Source: Aquatica leii (taxonomy: Eukaryota; Arthropoda; Insecta; Coleoptera; Lampyridae). Taken from it: 64,000 bases of DNA. Shown here in pieces: positions 12,095-23,899 of the stretch (within the stretch, counting starts at the first letter, position 1; each line of letters opens with the position of its first letter). The translations under genes were made by a program, and so were the position numbers. The notes under the pieces were generated by a model. The model was not told where the DNA came from, did not search any database, and was given only the letters and a program-made list of their open reading frames with translations. The DNA lies in contig CM069435.1 in NCBI GenBank assembly GCA_035610365.1, positions 92,537,389 through 92,601,388 on the forward strand, given 5' to 3'.

Positions 12095-12640
12095 AGATTT
12101 GACGGCCGCAGTCTATACTAAGATGAGAACGTCTTCCTGGTTTGGATCGTATCATTGTTGTAACCGAAATTGTCAACGTTTCGCCCACTTTCGTAACTGA
12201 CATCATCAGGGCGTGAAAGAAATCGAAGAACTCAAACAAGCAACCGATATCTAACCAAAACCTTTCAACTTGTGAACCAAGCCAGATTCTAAACCCTAAA
12301 AAGGTAAGAAAAAAACGATAAGTTTAGAAAAGCAAACGACAATCTAAAAAACCCACTATAAACTTAAGTAATCATCTTGTAAACTAAGTCAGATTCTAAA
12401 CTTCATAGAAGTGACTTAAGAAGAAGTAATCTCCGTATATAAAGAAGAAGTATTGTCACAGCTGGTTAAGCTCGACTCTGATTGGGTTACGGTCGAAATG
12501 GGGCGTATTTTCAATAAAGGAGTAATGACCGGAAACCAAAGAGGAGATAGCTCAAAACCATGATTACGATTAAAGTTATTGTGGTGTTTGATGATTTATG
12601 TGCTTTTTCGAATTTTCTTATTGAAGAAGAAGCCCTTTAC
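12095..12640 (-). repeat. Penelope-like element terminal repeat plus GIY-YIG tail (copy 2)
   Basis: This is a second copy of the terminal repeat found at 10140-10510, in the same orientation and including the TTTCGCCCACTTTCGTAA block (about 12179-12196). It continues into the end of a minus-strand GIY-YIG region near 12560-12480. The copy stops at about 12640, where a plus-strand Penelope remnant starts, giving a head-to-head junction of two copies. Confidence 0.6.
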
Positions 12641-13760
12641 GACAGTAGGCAAAACGTTGGCAACTTCGATTACAACAATGACACGGTCCAAAGCCGGAAG
12701 ACGTTCTCTACTTTAATGAAAAAAATCTCTAAAAACCACAGCATTAAAACCTTATGGTTACGATACGTGGACGACACATTTGTCATCGGACCACACGAAA
12801 GAAACACTGATAGAGTTCCTAAACCACCTCAACGGAATACACCAAAACATCAAGTTCAACATATAAGTGGAAAAAGACTAAATGTTAGTATTCCTGAACG
12901 TACTGGTCAATATGGAAGCCTAGGACACCAATTGTACAGAAAGCCAAAGCATACTGAGAGATAATTTCATATGAAATTCTATCACCATCCAGCACAAAAA
13001 CAAAGTGCGTTAAACACCTTGACATACCAAGGCCGGACCATACACGAACCAGAACATCTAAACCAAGAGCTAAACCACCTAAAAACCGGGTTTAGGAGAA
13101 ACGGCTACATCAAGATCCAGCGAGCCAACAAGAAAAAATCAAATCCTAAGGAAAAAGAGAAGGCCCTGGCCACGATGTTCTTATCATACAATATGTAAAA
13201 AAGCTGTACGAATAAAATAGAACGTCTTCTAAAGAAATACATTATCAACACCTTGTTCAACACCACAAGAATGTTAACATCAAGGCGTAACCATGAAAAT
13301 CTCTAATGACCCGGAGTATACAGCATCTCATGCACAAGACTAAAAAAGCGCAAGGGCAGTTTCAAACATAACCACATAACGGTTGCAAAACACAGTGCGG
13401 ACACCAGACACCTTATTGACCTGAAAAAAAAACTTTAGTAAAGATTTTGACTAAGACAAGAAAACAATAGAAATTCAAAAGAACCAACAACTTTAACAAG
13501 GACGGAGACATAAAACTACCTAGAATATAGAAACGTATAGTTTGAGAAAATCACCTACTAGAACAATACGAACTGAAACGCAAAAACCAAGAGAACGACA
13601 CGAAATCGACCACGAAAATCAATCACCGGAACGTCAAAAACCATTGACTGACGACCATATATAAACCCCGACTCAAAGACTTAAACTCCACGACATGACT
13701 CTGAAACGTCAAGCGTTATAAACTGACGACGTGGCAACTGGACTGAAAAATTTCAAACCA
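12640..13760 (+). pseudogene. Penelope-like element: reverse transcriptase remnant (copy 2)
   Basis: The plus strand carries the catalytic RT box RYVDDTFVI (about 12762-12788). It is followed by EFLNHLNGIHQNIKF-type residues in a shifted frame, then GSLGHQLYRKPKHTER (to 12961) and FYHHPAQKQSALNTL with EPEHLNQELNHLKTGFRRNGY (12971-13115). These are the palm and thumb blocks of Penelope-like RTs, and the same blocks are seen in opposite orientation at 10511-11900. A weak GIY-YIG-like tail with NNFNKDGDIKLPRI follows near 13485-13530. There are at least two frameshifts and several stops. The first 80 bp (about 12640-12720) are a further piece of the terminal repeat. Confidence 0.75.
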
Positions 13761-15235
13761 TTGAACGAGGCCACGAAAATTTACAAACAAAACAAAAATT
13801 TATGTACACTTTAACGACACGTTGAGAATCATAACGAAAGCGTAAAATGCATTCCCATTCCATGGTTCTAAGCCTTATCCAACACTGCCCCTCCAGAACT
13901 AAGAAGACAAGTAAACAAACAATTAAAAGAAGTTGAACAGAACCTAAAATTACCAATAATAACCTTCCTTCCCACCTAAAGTTACGCAAACCAATTTGGT
14001 TAGACTGGAAGAAGAATAGACAATAAATAATTTCTTTATTCACAATTACCATATGGATCCAACCAACATCATCAAATATGGAGTTGCCTAAATCGCATTA
14101 GAATTGACTACGACAGATACAATGCTTTATAAGTGGAAGTAACTCTAGTAGTTGCTACTAAGAAGCCTAAGACCAAACAATATTCTACATAGTAGACGGC
14201 TAACCAACCGACGACCTGCATAAATGAATGTAGTGACGTGGTAAATTTGTAGCAGCTGCACAATAAAATCTATAATGAGTCGTAGTAAATAAACTTGCAG
14301 TACGTCTTTGTCATAATTCATATAAATTTAGCTTTTGGATCATGATTATGGTTGCCAAAAGAAAGATTGAAGAATGTAATATATACGTATAGCTGCACCG
14401 GTAAATTGCTAGAGATGCCATCAATATAAGCAATATAGGAACAAATGCGAAGGAAATAAACAAACAAACTCCAACGGCGTCTTATATTAAAAGTGTTTTG
14501 GTATGTTTGTCCCATGTATGAGATTTATTCTCAAAACGCCCACTTTTCGTCGCACGGGCAGGGATAAATGTCAAATTGTAAGACGATCACTTCTACTGTC
14601 TGTGTGGATCGCCTCATACATGTTCTAAGTAAGTGCCCAACGACGTTTTCACTTCGAATTATTCACACTCGTCCATGGTATAAATAGGTGTAGTATTTTC
14701 ACTGCTTTGTGAATTTTTTCTAGGGTAAGCATTTTTTCAATCACAATGATTTACTTTGTATTGTATTGTCATTAGCGGCTTTTGGATAATCACGTCGTTT
14801 CATTAAGGGGGAGATATCAAAACCGGTTTCGTTATACGAAATATTCCTACGATGACGTCACGCCACGTTGCTTGAAGATGTCGCAACCTTCGCTAAGATA
14901 ATACTGTTATAAATGCATCGGGAGTCCGCTTATCAAAATAACAAAATTAATTTAAGAGAAACTCGGCTCATTCGTTTGTTTTTCAGTAATCGTATGAATC
15001 AAATGGGTTTTACTTGTGATAACACCGTATGTACGTATTTGTTAGATTTTAGTTAATTTTAGAAAATTCTGGGAAGGTGCTGCTAGCTAGTTGTATGCTT
15101 CAACAGAAAACTAAAGTTTAAGTATTATTAGATCGGTTCGCCTCCTGATATGTGCACAACGTACAAATTAACATCACGTTTTTAATTTAAATGTATTAAT
15201 TGTAACGTAATTATTTTGAAAAAAAAATACTTGAT
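13761..15235. other. no gene recognised
   Basis: No convincing coding sequence. A 99-codon minus-strand frame (13753-14052) has hydrophobic stretches but no recognised family. A TATAAAT box near 14908 and a perfect TGACGTCA near 14855 are present, but no transcript can be tied to them. Confidence 0.4.
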
Positions 15236-15290
15236 TCAGTGTAAGCGAGCCTGATGAAGTGTTCATCCAGAACACGAAACGTCGCAAATT
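15236..15290 (+). ncRNA. Hammerhead-like ribozyme motif
   Basis: CTGATGA (15251-15257) is followed by one extra A, then by a perfect 6-bp stem-loop (GTGTTC 15259-15264 with GAACAC 15270-15275, loop ATCCA), then by GAAAC (15276-15280) and GTC. This is the hammerhead core order C3-A9, stem II, G12-A15.1, with the putative cleavage nucleotide after GU. Helix I is weak here: only GC upstream (15249-15250) pairs with GC downstream (15284-15285). The nucleotide between A9 and stem II is not in the textbook core but is shared by the other copies in this window. TCAGTG, an initiator-like word, lies just upstream. Activity is untested. Confidence 0.45.
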
Positions 15291-15299
15291 ACTGAAGTA

Positions 15300-18200
15300 G
15301 TTGCTTTCATCCAACCTCCTAAAAGAAGGGATCATTAATTTGATCGAATTTTTAAAATGTAAGTATTATATTTCCTACTTTAATTATTTGTATCTACGTT
15401 GTTAGTCGGTTGCACGTATGACTGGACGTACATAGCAAGTTGTGGTCACAATTAACTATAAAACTTTATTTTGTGTATGCGCTCTATTCTTTGAATCTCC
15501 GAGATTTGTATATTTCTGTTATAATTTACAAATGTAATTTCATTTCTTTTCAGAATTTAAAAGTTAGGGCGAGAAATTGAATTTGTTGTACGACGTGTTG
15601 CCCAACCGAAGGGAGCTTATGTCAACCACTAATGTTTGTGATGTTGATCTACATTCTAGCGTTTGATCGCATCTATGTAAATTTATCTTCTCCTCTATAC
15701 GAACTTTTCTGTCTGTGATAAAATAAATGTACTCGTTGTTACAACGTCTGTTTTGTCATTTATTCTTTTACAGCTTTAGAGAAATTTAAACGGTATCTCC
15801 TATCTTAATATTTTACCGTTTTGGCGCTTTTTAAACTTATTTTATAATTTAGCACCACGAAGCTTTTGACTCAATCACCGAATCAACTGAACTAGTCGTC
15901 ACTATTTAAGTTACGACAGATTCCTCGTAACGGTCTATACAGCAATTATAACCTAATCATACCAAAGAATTGTTATCGAAACTAACAAACACGTGGATAG
16001 AAAACAGCTTGTGAGTAAAACTAAAAAAGCTTTGCACGGGCACTACTGAGACGGAGAGTGTTCAACAATTACATTTATAGTTCATCATTATCATTATTCA
16101 TCAATTATAGTTCTTGGTGTCTTTAACGTCAAATTTCAGATATCTGAAACAAAACGGAAAAGTAAAAAAAATATTTTTTTAATCACTGTCGATTTTTGTT
16201 GATTTCCAAAAAGAATCGTGCATTGACCATTTTTCTTAGCTCAGAAAAAATAGCAACGACTACAACAAACTAAAAAAAAATTAATAAACACAAACATATA
16301 TACTACAAAGTCAAACTACAAGAAAAAAAGTAGTCAACAAAGCACAAAATACCCTAAAACAACAACACAAATCACAAATTTTGCAGAGAGCAGAAGAGAA
16401 TGAACTGATAAGAATAGATTTTTATTGTATTATTAAAACACAATTTTTTTGATAGATGGAAAAAACACAACTTTTTTTAATCGAGTAATCAAAAAAACTG
16501 ACGACAGAATCCAAACACCGACTTCTTTGTTTTCTGCACTGTTTGGCGACCAACAAAAACACTAAAACAGACTTTTCTCAATATAACTTTAAGAAAGATA
16601 GATACCTTAAAGAAAGTAATAACGAAGAAAAAACTAGTTATAGTACTTTATTCGACCCAAAAATTTATGCGAATATTCCTATTTCGTAGCTTTTAGTTGC
16701 TCACTGTTCCAATTTGTAGTTTTAAACGTGGTTGCTTATCTTATTAGAAATTGCCGTTATGTCTCTCACTGACCAGTGTGACCTTTTCTCAAAAGTAGCA
16801 TTTCTGTATGTTAAATGTTGGTGTTTTGAAAACAGCTTTGCTATTATACTTATGTCTTAGATTCTCTAAATCTTTTTCTTTGAACTTTAGTTTGTTTACA
16901 AGTTTTCTTCTTTATTTTTTTTGTTTTAACATACTTGGTTTCCTGTTATCTATTTTTCTCTCTCACTTTCTCTGAGTGTCTCGAAGCTGTTTCATTCTTT
17001 ATTCTTATACAGTTATTTAGCGTCAAAACTTTTTGCTGAGAAGGTTTTTATTATTTGGAATAACAAGTCTTTCGTTTTGTCATCTTTTCGTAGACGCGTA
17101 ATTTAGAGATTGAAGAAATATAGATAATTTTGGAACGGTAGAGCGTTTGACATTTTTAACTATTTACTTGAAGTTGACTCTGAAGCAAAGTGGAGTTGAT
17201 TTTAGAACGTTAGTACCCACATTCATGTAAGTTGACGATGTTAAAAGTTACTAAACCTAAAAGACAGTGCAAAATAATAAACTGCCTAGAAATGTTCTAT
17301 GTATTTTGTACAAAGATGCGTAAGCTGTTTAATCAAAAGAACACGAGTTCAAATCTGGCGCAAATGTTCGATTATTTGTCTACAAACCAAAATTGTTTTT
17401 AGTTTATTTCATTAATGCTACTTACACAACCTAACCATAATAACATTCATAGCCTACTTAATATTTACATTGACGTTGACAGTTGGTTAGTAACTTGTAC
17501 GTTTTAGTGTTTTTTGCTTTTACACTAGTCGCCAGAAACTTAATCAAAACTAAGAAAATGCTAAAAAAGAAACGCGTCTTCGTTTTAATTAGAATTTTAA
17601 GACGAAACGAAAAAGTTTTTTGCCGTCGATTAACGAAAGGCGGCGTAAAAATTTAAAAAAATTACAAATTCAGCTACAGTTTTAATTAGTTTTTATTAAT
17701 TCGACGTCAGCGAGTAATTCGCGACGACATGAACTAAACGAGATCTACCCGAATGTTTTAGAATTATCGAAAACAAATTTGTTAAATTTATTTTGAAAGG
17801 CAGCTGTCAGGCGCAGGCCAATTTTAGGGAAACAATTTTTCATTTTGCCGTTTTTTTTCGGGTAGTTTTGTTTTTGTTTTTTTTTGTGGAGTAGGAGGCG
17901 TTTGTTTAATGTCGTTGTTGTTATTCTAGTAGTTTTGACCGGGAATCATCGCCGCTATGTAACTATCGTAAAGTGCAAGGGTGGTAGCAAATAAAAAAGA
18001 AATAAAATGAATGATAAGAGATTATTGTTGATTACGTACAAGGCGGGTCTTATTTACAAAGTATTTTCATTGGTTCTTAAGAGCGACCCCACCAAAAACT
18101 CAACCTTGTTTTAAATCAATGTTTTAGATTTTATTTCGTTTTTTTGGGGTGTTTTTCTTCCGGTTCTTCTTCGTTTGTTGCAAAGTTGGCGTTGAATCCA

Positions 18201-18549
18201 GTCGGTAACTAAACAAAAAAAATAATAATCGAATTGCACTTGTTCGCGCGCCTACTGCGCTTTTGCGTCCTTTGAAAAAAAAGTGGAGGAAAACGATTAA
18301 AGCGCAATATATTAATAGTCCTATAAAGGACAATAAAATTTAACTGTAAGAAGCACCACCCCTTATGAAATTGAAGACCCACCCCTAAGTCCTTACTAGG
18401 GGTGGTTTCACATTCCAATCAGTTATACACCAACTTCTGCGCATTCAACTTCTACACCGTAATCGTATTTATGTGCCAAATTAATATACTCTCGTAATTC
18501 GGGTTTTTGTCCCTTTTTGGTTTTGTCGTTTCCATATGATTTTGTCGCG
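15300..18549. other. Upstream region of Dbx; no other gene recognised
   Basis: AT-rich sequence with no protein-coding segment that I recognise. The last 600 bp should hold the Dbx promoter and 5' UTR. A TATAAA occurs at 18322-18327 (in CCTATAAAGG), and an arthropod-type initiator word TCAGTT at 18419-18424 is preceded by CCAAT. The two are about 100 bp apart, so they are not a standard TATA-initiator pair, and the transcription start is unresolved. Confidence 0.4.
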
Positions 18550-19024
18550 ATGTACCAAAACACGTTACAATTTTTTCACCATCAAGAAAGGATGCTAAAG
18601 AGTTTAAATAACTCGTCGTCGTTTGCGATGGAAAACCTTCTTGCGAAAATGCAACAACCGAACGGGAAAATTTCGCCGGAAAATCTAATTATTAACATAA
18701 ATGGTAAAAGCGACGATAATGCTCGTTCAACCGACGACAACTTAAGGATTATGCAGGAAAATTCGAAAAGTCCGTTGAGTCCTTGCGAAACGAACCGGGG
18801 TGAAGGTGAGAGTGATCGTTTGTCACCCATAGACAAAACTGATTATATCAATTTTAATAATTGTTTGAAAAATAGGATTTGCTCGCATTGTGGACGATTA
18901 GATTGTAACTTTTTACAGTGTAGAATGCACAGTGAAGGCATCATTAAGGATAATAAACCAGTGCTTAAATTTAGTGTCAGTGCCATTTTAGGAAACGACG
19001 AACCAGACAGAACCATCGCAAACG
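18550..19024 (+). CDS. Dbx: Dbx homeobox protein, coding exon 1
   Basis: This is the first coding exon of a Dbx-family homeodomain transcription factor. In Drosophila and vertebrates Dbx acts in the nucleus of developing neural cells, where it specifies interneuron fates by repressing other regulators. The ATG at 18550 is chosen because it is the first in-frame ATG; an in-frame TTG at 18517 is not a plausible start. The exon encodes residues 1-158 and ends in AACG|GTGAGT, a consensus donor in phase 1. Visible features are an N-terminal MYQNTLQFFHHQERMLKSL, a cysteine cluster C111-X2-C114-X4-C119-X4-C124, and LKFSVSAIL (FSVSAIL at 141-147). The last matches the FGVNAIL-type Groucho-binding (eh1-like) motif in vertebrate DBX proteins. 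The predicted whole protein is 394 residues over four exons. Confidence is high for identity and moderate for the exact start. Confidence 0.88.
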
Positions 19025-20299
19025 GTGAGTTTTTTTATAATATTTTGATGCAAATAATTCGTACAGGTGCATGATGATTCATAATTAAAAATTCGCGCGC
19101 GACGGTGTCCGCTCACATCGTTCACAAAACATTATAAGACGAACCGCTATGCGAAAATCTAGCTCGGGACTACTACAAGGGGTTGATTTGAGCGGCGTCA
19201 GCTGGTGCGGCACTTAGCTACCCTTACAGTATCCACCTTTATGTTTTAACCCAATAAAGACTACTTTCGTACGAGCCGAAACTAAATCTTTTCGGGAGGC
19301 CTGTCGAAAAAACATGCGGCGCATTTACACGTATTAATTCAAACGGCGCGTTTCGAATGCTAAATTCGGGAATAAATTGACTTTAGAGGAATATTCGGAT
19401 TTTATTTTATGCCATTTCTATGGCGAGATGTCGGTATAAATCAGGAAAAATAGAGAAGGGAACATTAAACGACGGCATTTACATACTCAGCTTTTCGCTT
19501 AATTTCGAGAAAAAAGTTTACGCGGACGTCTCGTTTATTGTCTTTCTCCAGTTCAATTTAAAATTTATTAGTTTTCAAAACGTACCCAAAAAATAATGCT
19601 ATTGTCTACTTCCAAAGACTACCACAATTTAAACTAAATTATTTTATTATTGAAAATAAAGTAGGCTGTCTCTTCCTAAATGTTTCTACAAAAAACTAAA
19701 TCTTGTTTGAGATGGGCTTGAAGGACCATTTTTTAATTTTTATATTAACTTATCTCAACCTCAAATCAATTACTTAATAATTACATCAAGTTTGACTTAA
19801 CTTAAAGTTTTTATTTTGTTTATTTAATTGAACTCTTTTTTAAATTTTCTTTACTTAACGTTAACGTTTGTAATCAAACTTAACTCTAACTCTTGTTGTT
19901 TTCCTCTATTTGAGGCGCAGTAAGAAATTTTTCTATTTTTTTCTTATAAGGTGACAACGCTTTAGTTATAAAAAATCAGATTGGCAATATATTTTGTTGT
20001 TTAACTATAAAGTTTTCTAGTTTTAATAAATACTTTTGTCTGTAAACTATATGGTTTCAATTGCTTTTTATAGTTTACAAACAACAAAGTAGACAGAAAA
20101 GTTAGGTTAGGTCACATTCCGGTGACAAATTGAGTTAGAAAAACTTTTTTGCCAACTTAATTTTGATCAAGTTTGTAGTAGGCCTACTTTGTTTTTTTTA
20201 CTGTGCATTGTTTTATTTTAACAAAATATTATAATCAACTTAAAAGCAAATTAAAAAATAAAGTCAAATCATATTTTATTCTAGTTCTGTTATTCAAAA

Positions 20300-23200
20300 T
20301 AAGGTTAGGTTACCTGTAGGTAGACGCATTCTCTTATTTAAAGTTAGGTTAAAGTTAGATGAGATAAGCAAAGTTAGGTTATGTTGCTAGAAACTAATTT
20401 TGATAGATAACGGTTAAATTAAAATTAAAGTTTGAAGTACCTAATAAGATTATACTGAGAAACACTGGAGCTTACAGTTGTATTGAATAACAAAAACTAT
20501 GATACATGTTAAGTTAGGTAAACGGTTAAGTTGAGTTAGAATGGCAAATGTTAGATGAAGTAAGCTAGGTTTAAATGGGTTAGTCAAAATCAGATTTAAG
20601 TTAACATACTAGGCAACAGCAACCTTAGACTGAATAAAGTTAAAGTTAGAGTAACCAATTAAATTTACATTAAAAAAACTGTGTCAAAGTTAGTATAGAT
20701 AAAACTGAGTAAAAAATAAAATTAATGTGAAAAAAGTTAGATGGAATCAGCAGAGTTGAGTTAAATGAATCAAAGGAAATCTTAAATTAATTTAGATTGA
20801 CAACCGTTAGATTTAATGTTCAAGTTACAGCAAACGAGTCAAGTTAGTTCTAGAGCTGAAGTAACTTTGAGTAAAATAAGAAAAGTTAAAATTAGGTTAG
20901 ATAAGAAACATTAACAGTAAATGAATAAATCTTAGGGTAAATATTAGGTTAAAAATAACTTTTAGTTAGGTAGGGAGGGAGATTGGAATTAGTTGAGTAA
21001 GGCAATAATAACGTTATCCTGAGTGAGCAGAATAAAGTTAGAGTAAACAATAAAAGTTGAAGAATAGCTTGGTCAAAATCTGGTAAAATAATAAGAAACA
21101 AATTAGATCAGAAAAGTTACCGTTAAATGAATAAACGTTAAAATAAAATAATTGAATTATAACGGTAAATGTTGAATAAAATAACAGCTCTATGTTAAAT
21201 TAGAAGCAACAGTTATAATTACCTATGTCAAAGTTATTTTGGATTAAATTGAACAAGGAGATAAACGTTAGAATTAAGTTAAATAACGTTAATTGAATAA
21301 AAATTATGATAAAACTTAAGTTAGATTAAATTAAAACGGTAAAAATTAAAAGCAACTATTCAAGTTGTGCTATAAAAACTGATAAATTAGTTGCAGTTAG
21401 ATTTACATAGAACAGGGGAAAGTTAGATTAAATGTGTAAAAAGAAGTCAATAAAACTTAAAATTTAATTTAGATTTACTTAGAAAGAGAAAACTGTGTAG
21501 AATTAAGCTTTGAGTTATATTTATATAGACAATAGTAACACAGATTTAGTAAGCAGAGTAAGCTAGAATAGATAAATGATTAGGTTGAATTGGAACAGTA
21601 AAAGTTAGATGTAAAACGTGAGTTAGGTAGAGTAAATAAAACTATAATTTACGTTAGTTCAAGTGTACAACAATGACTAGAGAAAAATGGTTAGATTAAA
21701 ATACAGTTACGTTAAGAACAAGTAGTCAAAGCTAATTAAAGAAAGTTAACGTTAGGTTAACACAAATTCTATTAAACATAGTAAGGTTAGATTAATGAGA
21801 ATAAAGTTAGAATAGAAGATTTAAGGTACATTATACAGATAAACTCAAAGTTGACTTAAACAATTTTACTCAAGGAAATAGAAGTTAGAGTTAAATTAAT
21901 TGAAAAAAAACTGAATCAATAAACATCAAAATAAAGACAATATACTAAAGTTAGATTAACTTAGAAAAGTTAGAGTTAAATCAATAAACGTTAAAGTAAA
22001 GTTAGATGAAGTAAACAGCGTTAGGTTCGATTAGTAAAAATAGAGTTTGTTTGGATAAACTAGAGTAACGTTAAATTGAGTGAAAAAAGTAGAGTTAAAG
22101 TTAGAGTAAACAATGTAAGTTAAATTGGTTAAAAAAAGATGAAGTTAAGTTAGCTAAAAAACAGTTAACGTTGAGTCAATAAAGATCGAGGTAAAGTTTA
22201 GATTAGAATAACCTGGAACAGTAACAGATAAAGTTAGCACAGTTAAGTTAGATGAGTCAAAATAAGATTTAAGTTAATTTACACTAGTAAATAAACAGTA
22301 TACAATTAAAGTCACGTTTTGAATATTTATTTATTAAGTTAGGTTTGTTAAAGATAAACAAGAAAATAAAGGTTTGGGTTAAGTTAGACATTAAAAGTTA
22401 ATAAAACAGTTAAGTTAGGTTAACGTGTTGCTTAAATAAAAACCGTAAAAGTATGAAAATTCTATTTAATTTGAAAAATTAGTTAAAACAGTAATGTTAG
22501 TTTGTAGAAGTAAATTAAAGTTTACGCTAAAATTAAAGATAAAAGTTAAGTTAGTTTGGTTAAACGTTAGTTAAATTGAGTGGAATGAGCATAGTGCGGT
22601 TAGAATTGACCTAAACTATTTTAGTCTCGTTGTTGACTTTAATTCGAAGTTAACTTCCTTAAAATTCATCAAAACATAAAGGTTTACGTTAGGTTTAGTA
22701 ACATAGATTAAAGCTAAGTAGAGTTAGATAGAGTAAGTAAAAAAATGAAAATAGATTAATAGAATGATAAAGAAAAGAAAAAAATCAAATTTACATGAAT
22801 TACAAAAAGTATGGTAGATAAACGGTTTTTGTCTACATTATAGCGGCATAACTTAGATGAAGTAAATAGAATTAGATTAAGTGAACAGAGTAAAGTTCAA
22901 ATTATTAAAGTTAGATGAAGTAAAAAAATTAAATTAGAAGAGAATAGAACTGATTCAAGTTAGATAAGCTCAACTTAGAGTTGAGTTAGAGTTATTTTAT
23001 ATAAGAAAAATTAACGTTAAGTAAAAATTTGAATAGATAAACGTTTTATGCTTACAACTTAGATAACGTTTCATTAATAACGTCAATAGTAATTCAATTA
23101 GAATGGGTTAAGATATAAGTTAGGTTAGAAAATGTTTATGAGTCATTAAGCTAAAAGAATATAAATGTCCAGGATGCTGTCAAACTGCTCTTACGTACGA

Positions 23201-23840
23201 TAAATTGTATAGAAAAAAATATAAAATTGCAAACTAAAGGAAGTTTGACAGCATCTAGACACCTCTATACATCTGGATATAAGTTAATTTGGTTAGAAAA
23301 CTGTAACGTTAGAAGTCAAAGCTAGCTTGGTTAATATTAAATAGAAAAATATAAGATAAAAGAATACAGTAAAGTTGCATAAAATGAATTAAGTTAGATA
23401 AGTATTATTAGGATTTCGTCAATGTTAACTTAAAATTAAGATTGAATAAATTAAAAAAAGTTAACGTTAAGTAAATCAAAATTAGAGTTAAGTTTAACTT
23501 ACTTTAAGTAACAAGAATTAAGTTAGTTCATTATAAACGTGACTTAAGCTATAGATAAACAACAGTAACGTTAGATTGAGTTAAAGCTAGCTTGGTTTAT
23601 ATTGAACAGAAAGTTGGAAAGTTGGAGTTAGATTACGTCAAAAAAAGTTGTAGTCAACTAATGAAAATTAGAGTCAAGTTAGAATTAGTTAACTTAGAAC
23701 GGTAACCGTTACATAAAGTAAAAAAACTTACGCTAGATGATTTAAGTTAGTTTCAATAGACAACAGTAACTTTAGATCAAATCAAATATGACTTTTAAAA
23801 AAATCAAAACGAAGTTAAGTAAGTTAAATTACCAAAGTAG
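20300..23840. repeat. Cytosine-poor degenerate GTTAGA-type repeat field in Dbx intron 1
   Basis: For about 3.5 kb the plus strand is built from variants of short words: GTTAGA, GTTAGGTTA, AAGTTAGATTAA, TAACGTTAG, GAGTAAA and AACAGTAA. C is rare, G and T alternate with A-runs, and stop codons are so dense that no reading frame exists. A longer phrase close to GGAACAGTAAAAGTTAGA recurs in diverged form (for example near 21594, 22211, 23549 and 23763), hinting at an older longer unit. Flanking sequence contains GTTAGGTTAG (20100-20109 and 20303-20312), resembling two units of the insect telomere repeat TTAGG, but no long perfect run was seen. It looks like a decayed simple satellite within an intron. 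Confidence 0.7.
23166..23261. mobile_element. Small MITE-like inverted-repeat element
   Basis: A 21-bp arm (TGTCCAGGATGCTGTCAAACT, at 23166 to 23186) pairs with 23242-23261 in inverse orientation, with two or three mismatches and one gap. The inner sequence is AT-rich and unlike the surrounding GTTAGA repeat field, so it is an insertion of about 96 bp. No clear target-site duplication was found, and the family is unknown. Confidence 0.5.
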
Positions 23841-23899
23841 GTTAACACTATAATATTTAAGGTTAGGACAATTGTAGTTCAACGAATTAGTTTGATTAT

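Noticed and set aside
18517-18549. Upstream extension of Dbx exon 1 from an in-frame TTG
   Set aside because: TTG is not a plausible eukaryotic start here; the ATG at 18550 in the same frame is preferred.
20100-20312. Interstitial telomere (TTAGG)n
   Set aside because: Only doublets of TTAGG are present, with no run long enough to call telomeric; mentioned only as a possible ancestry of the repeat field.
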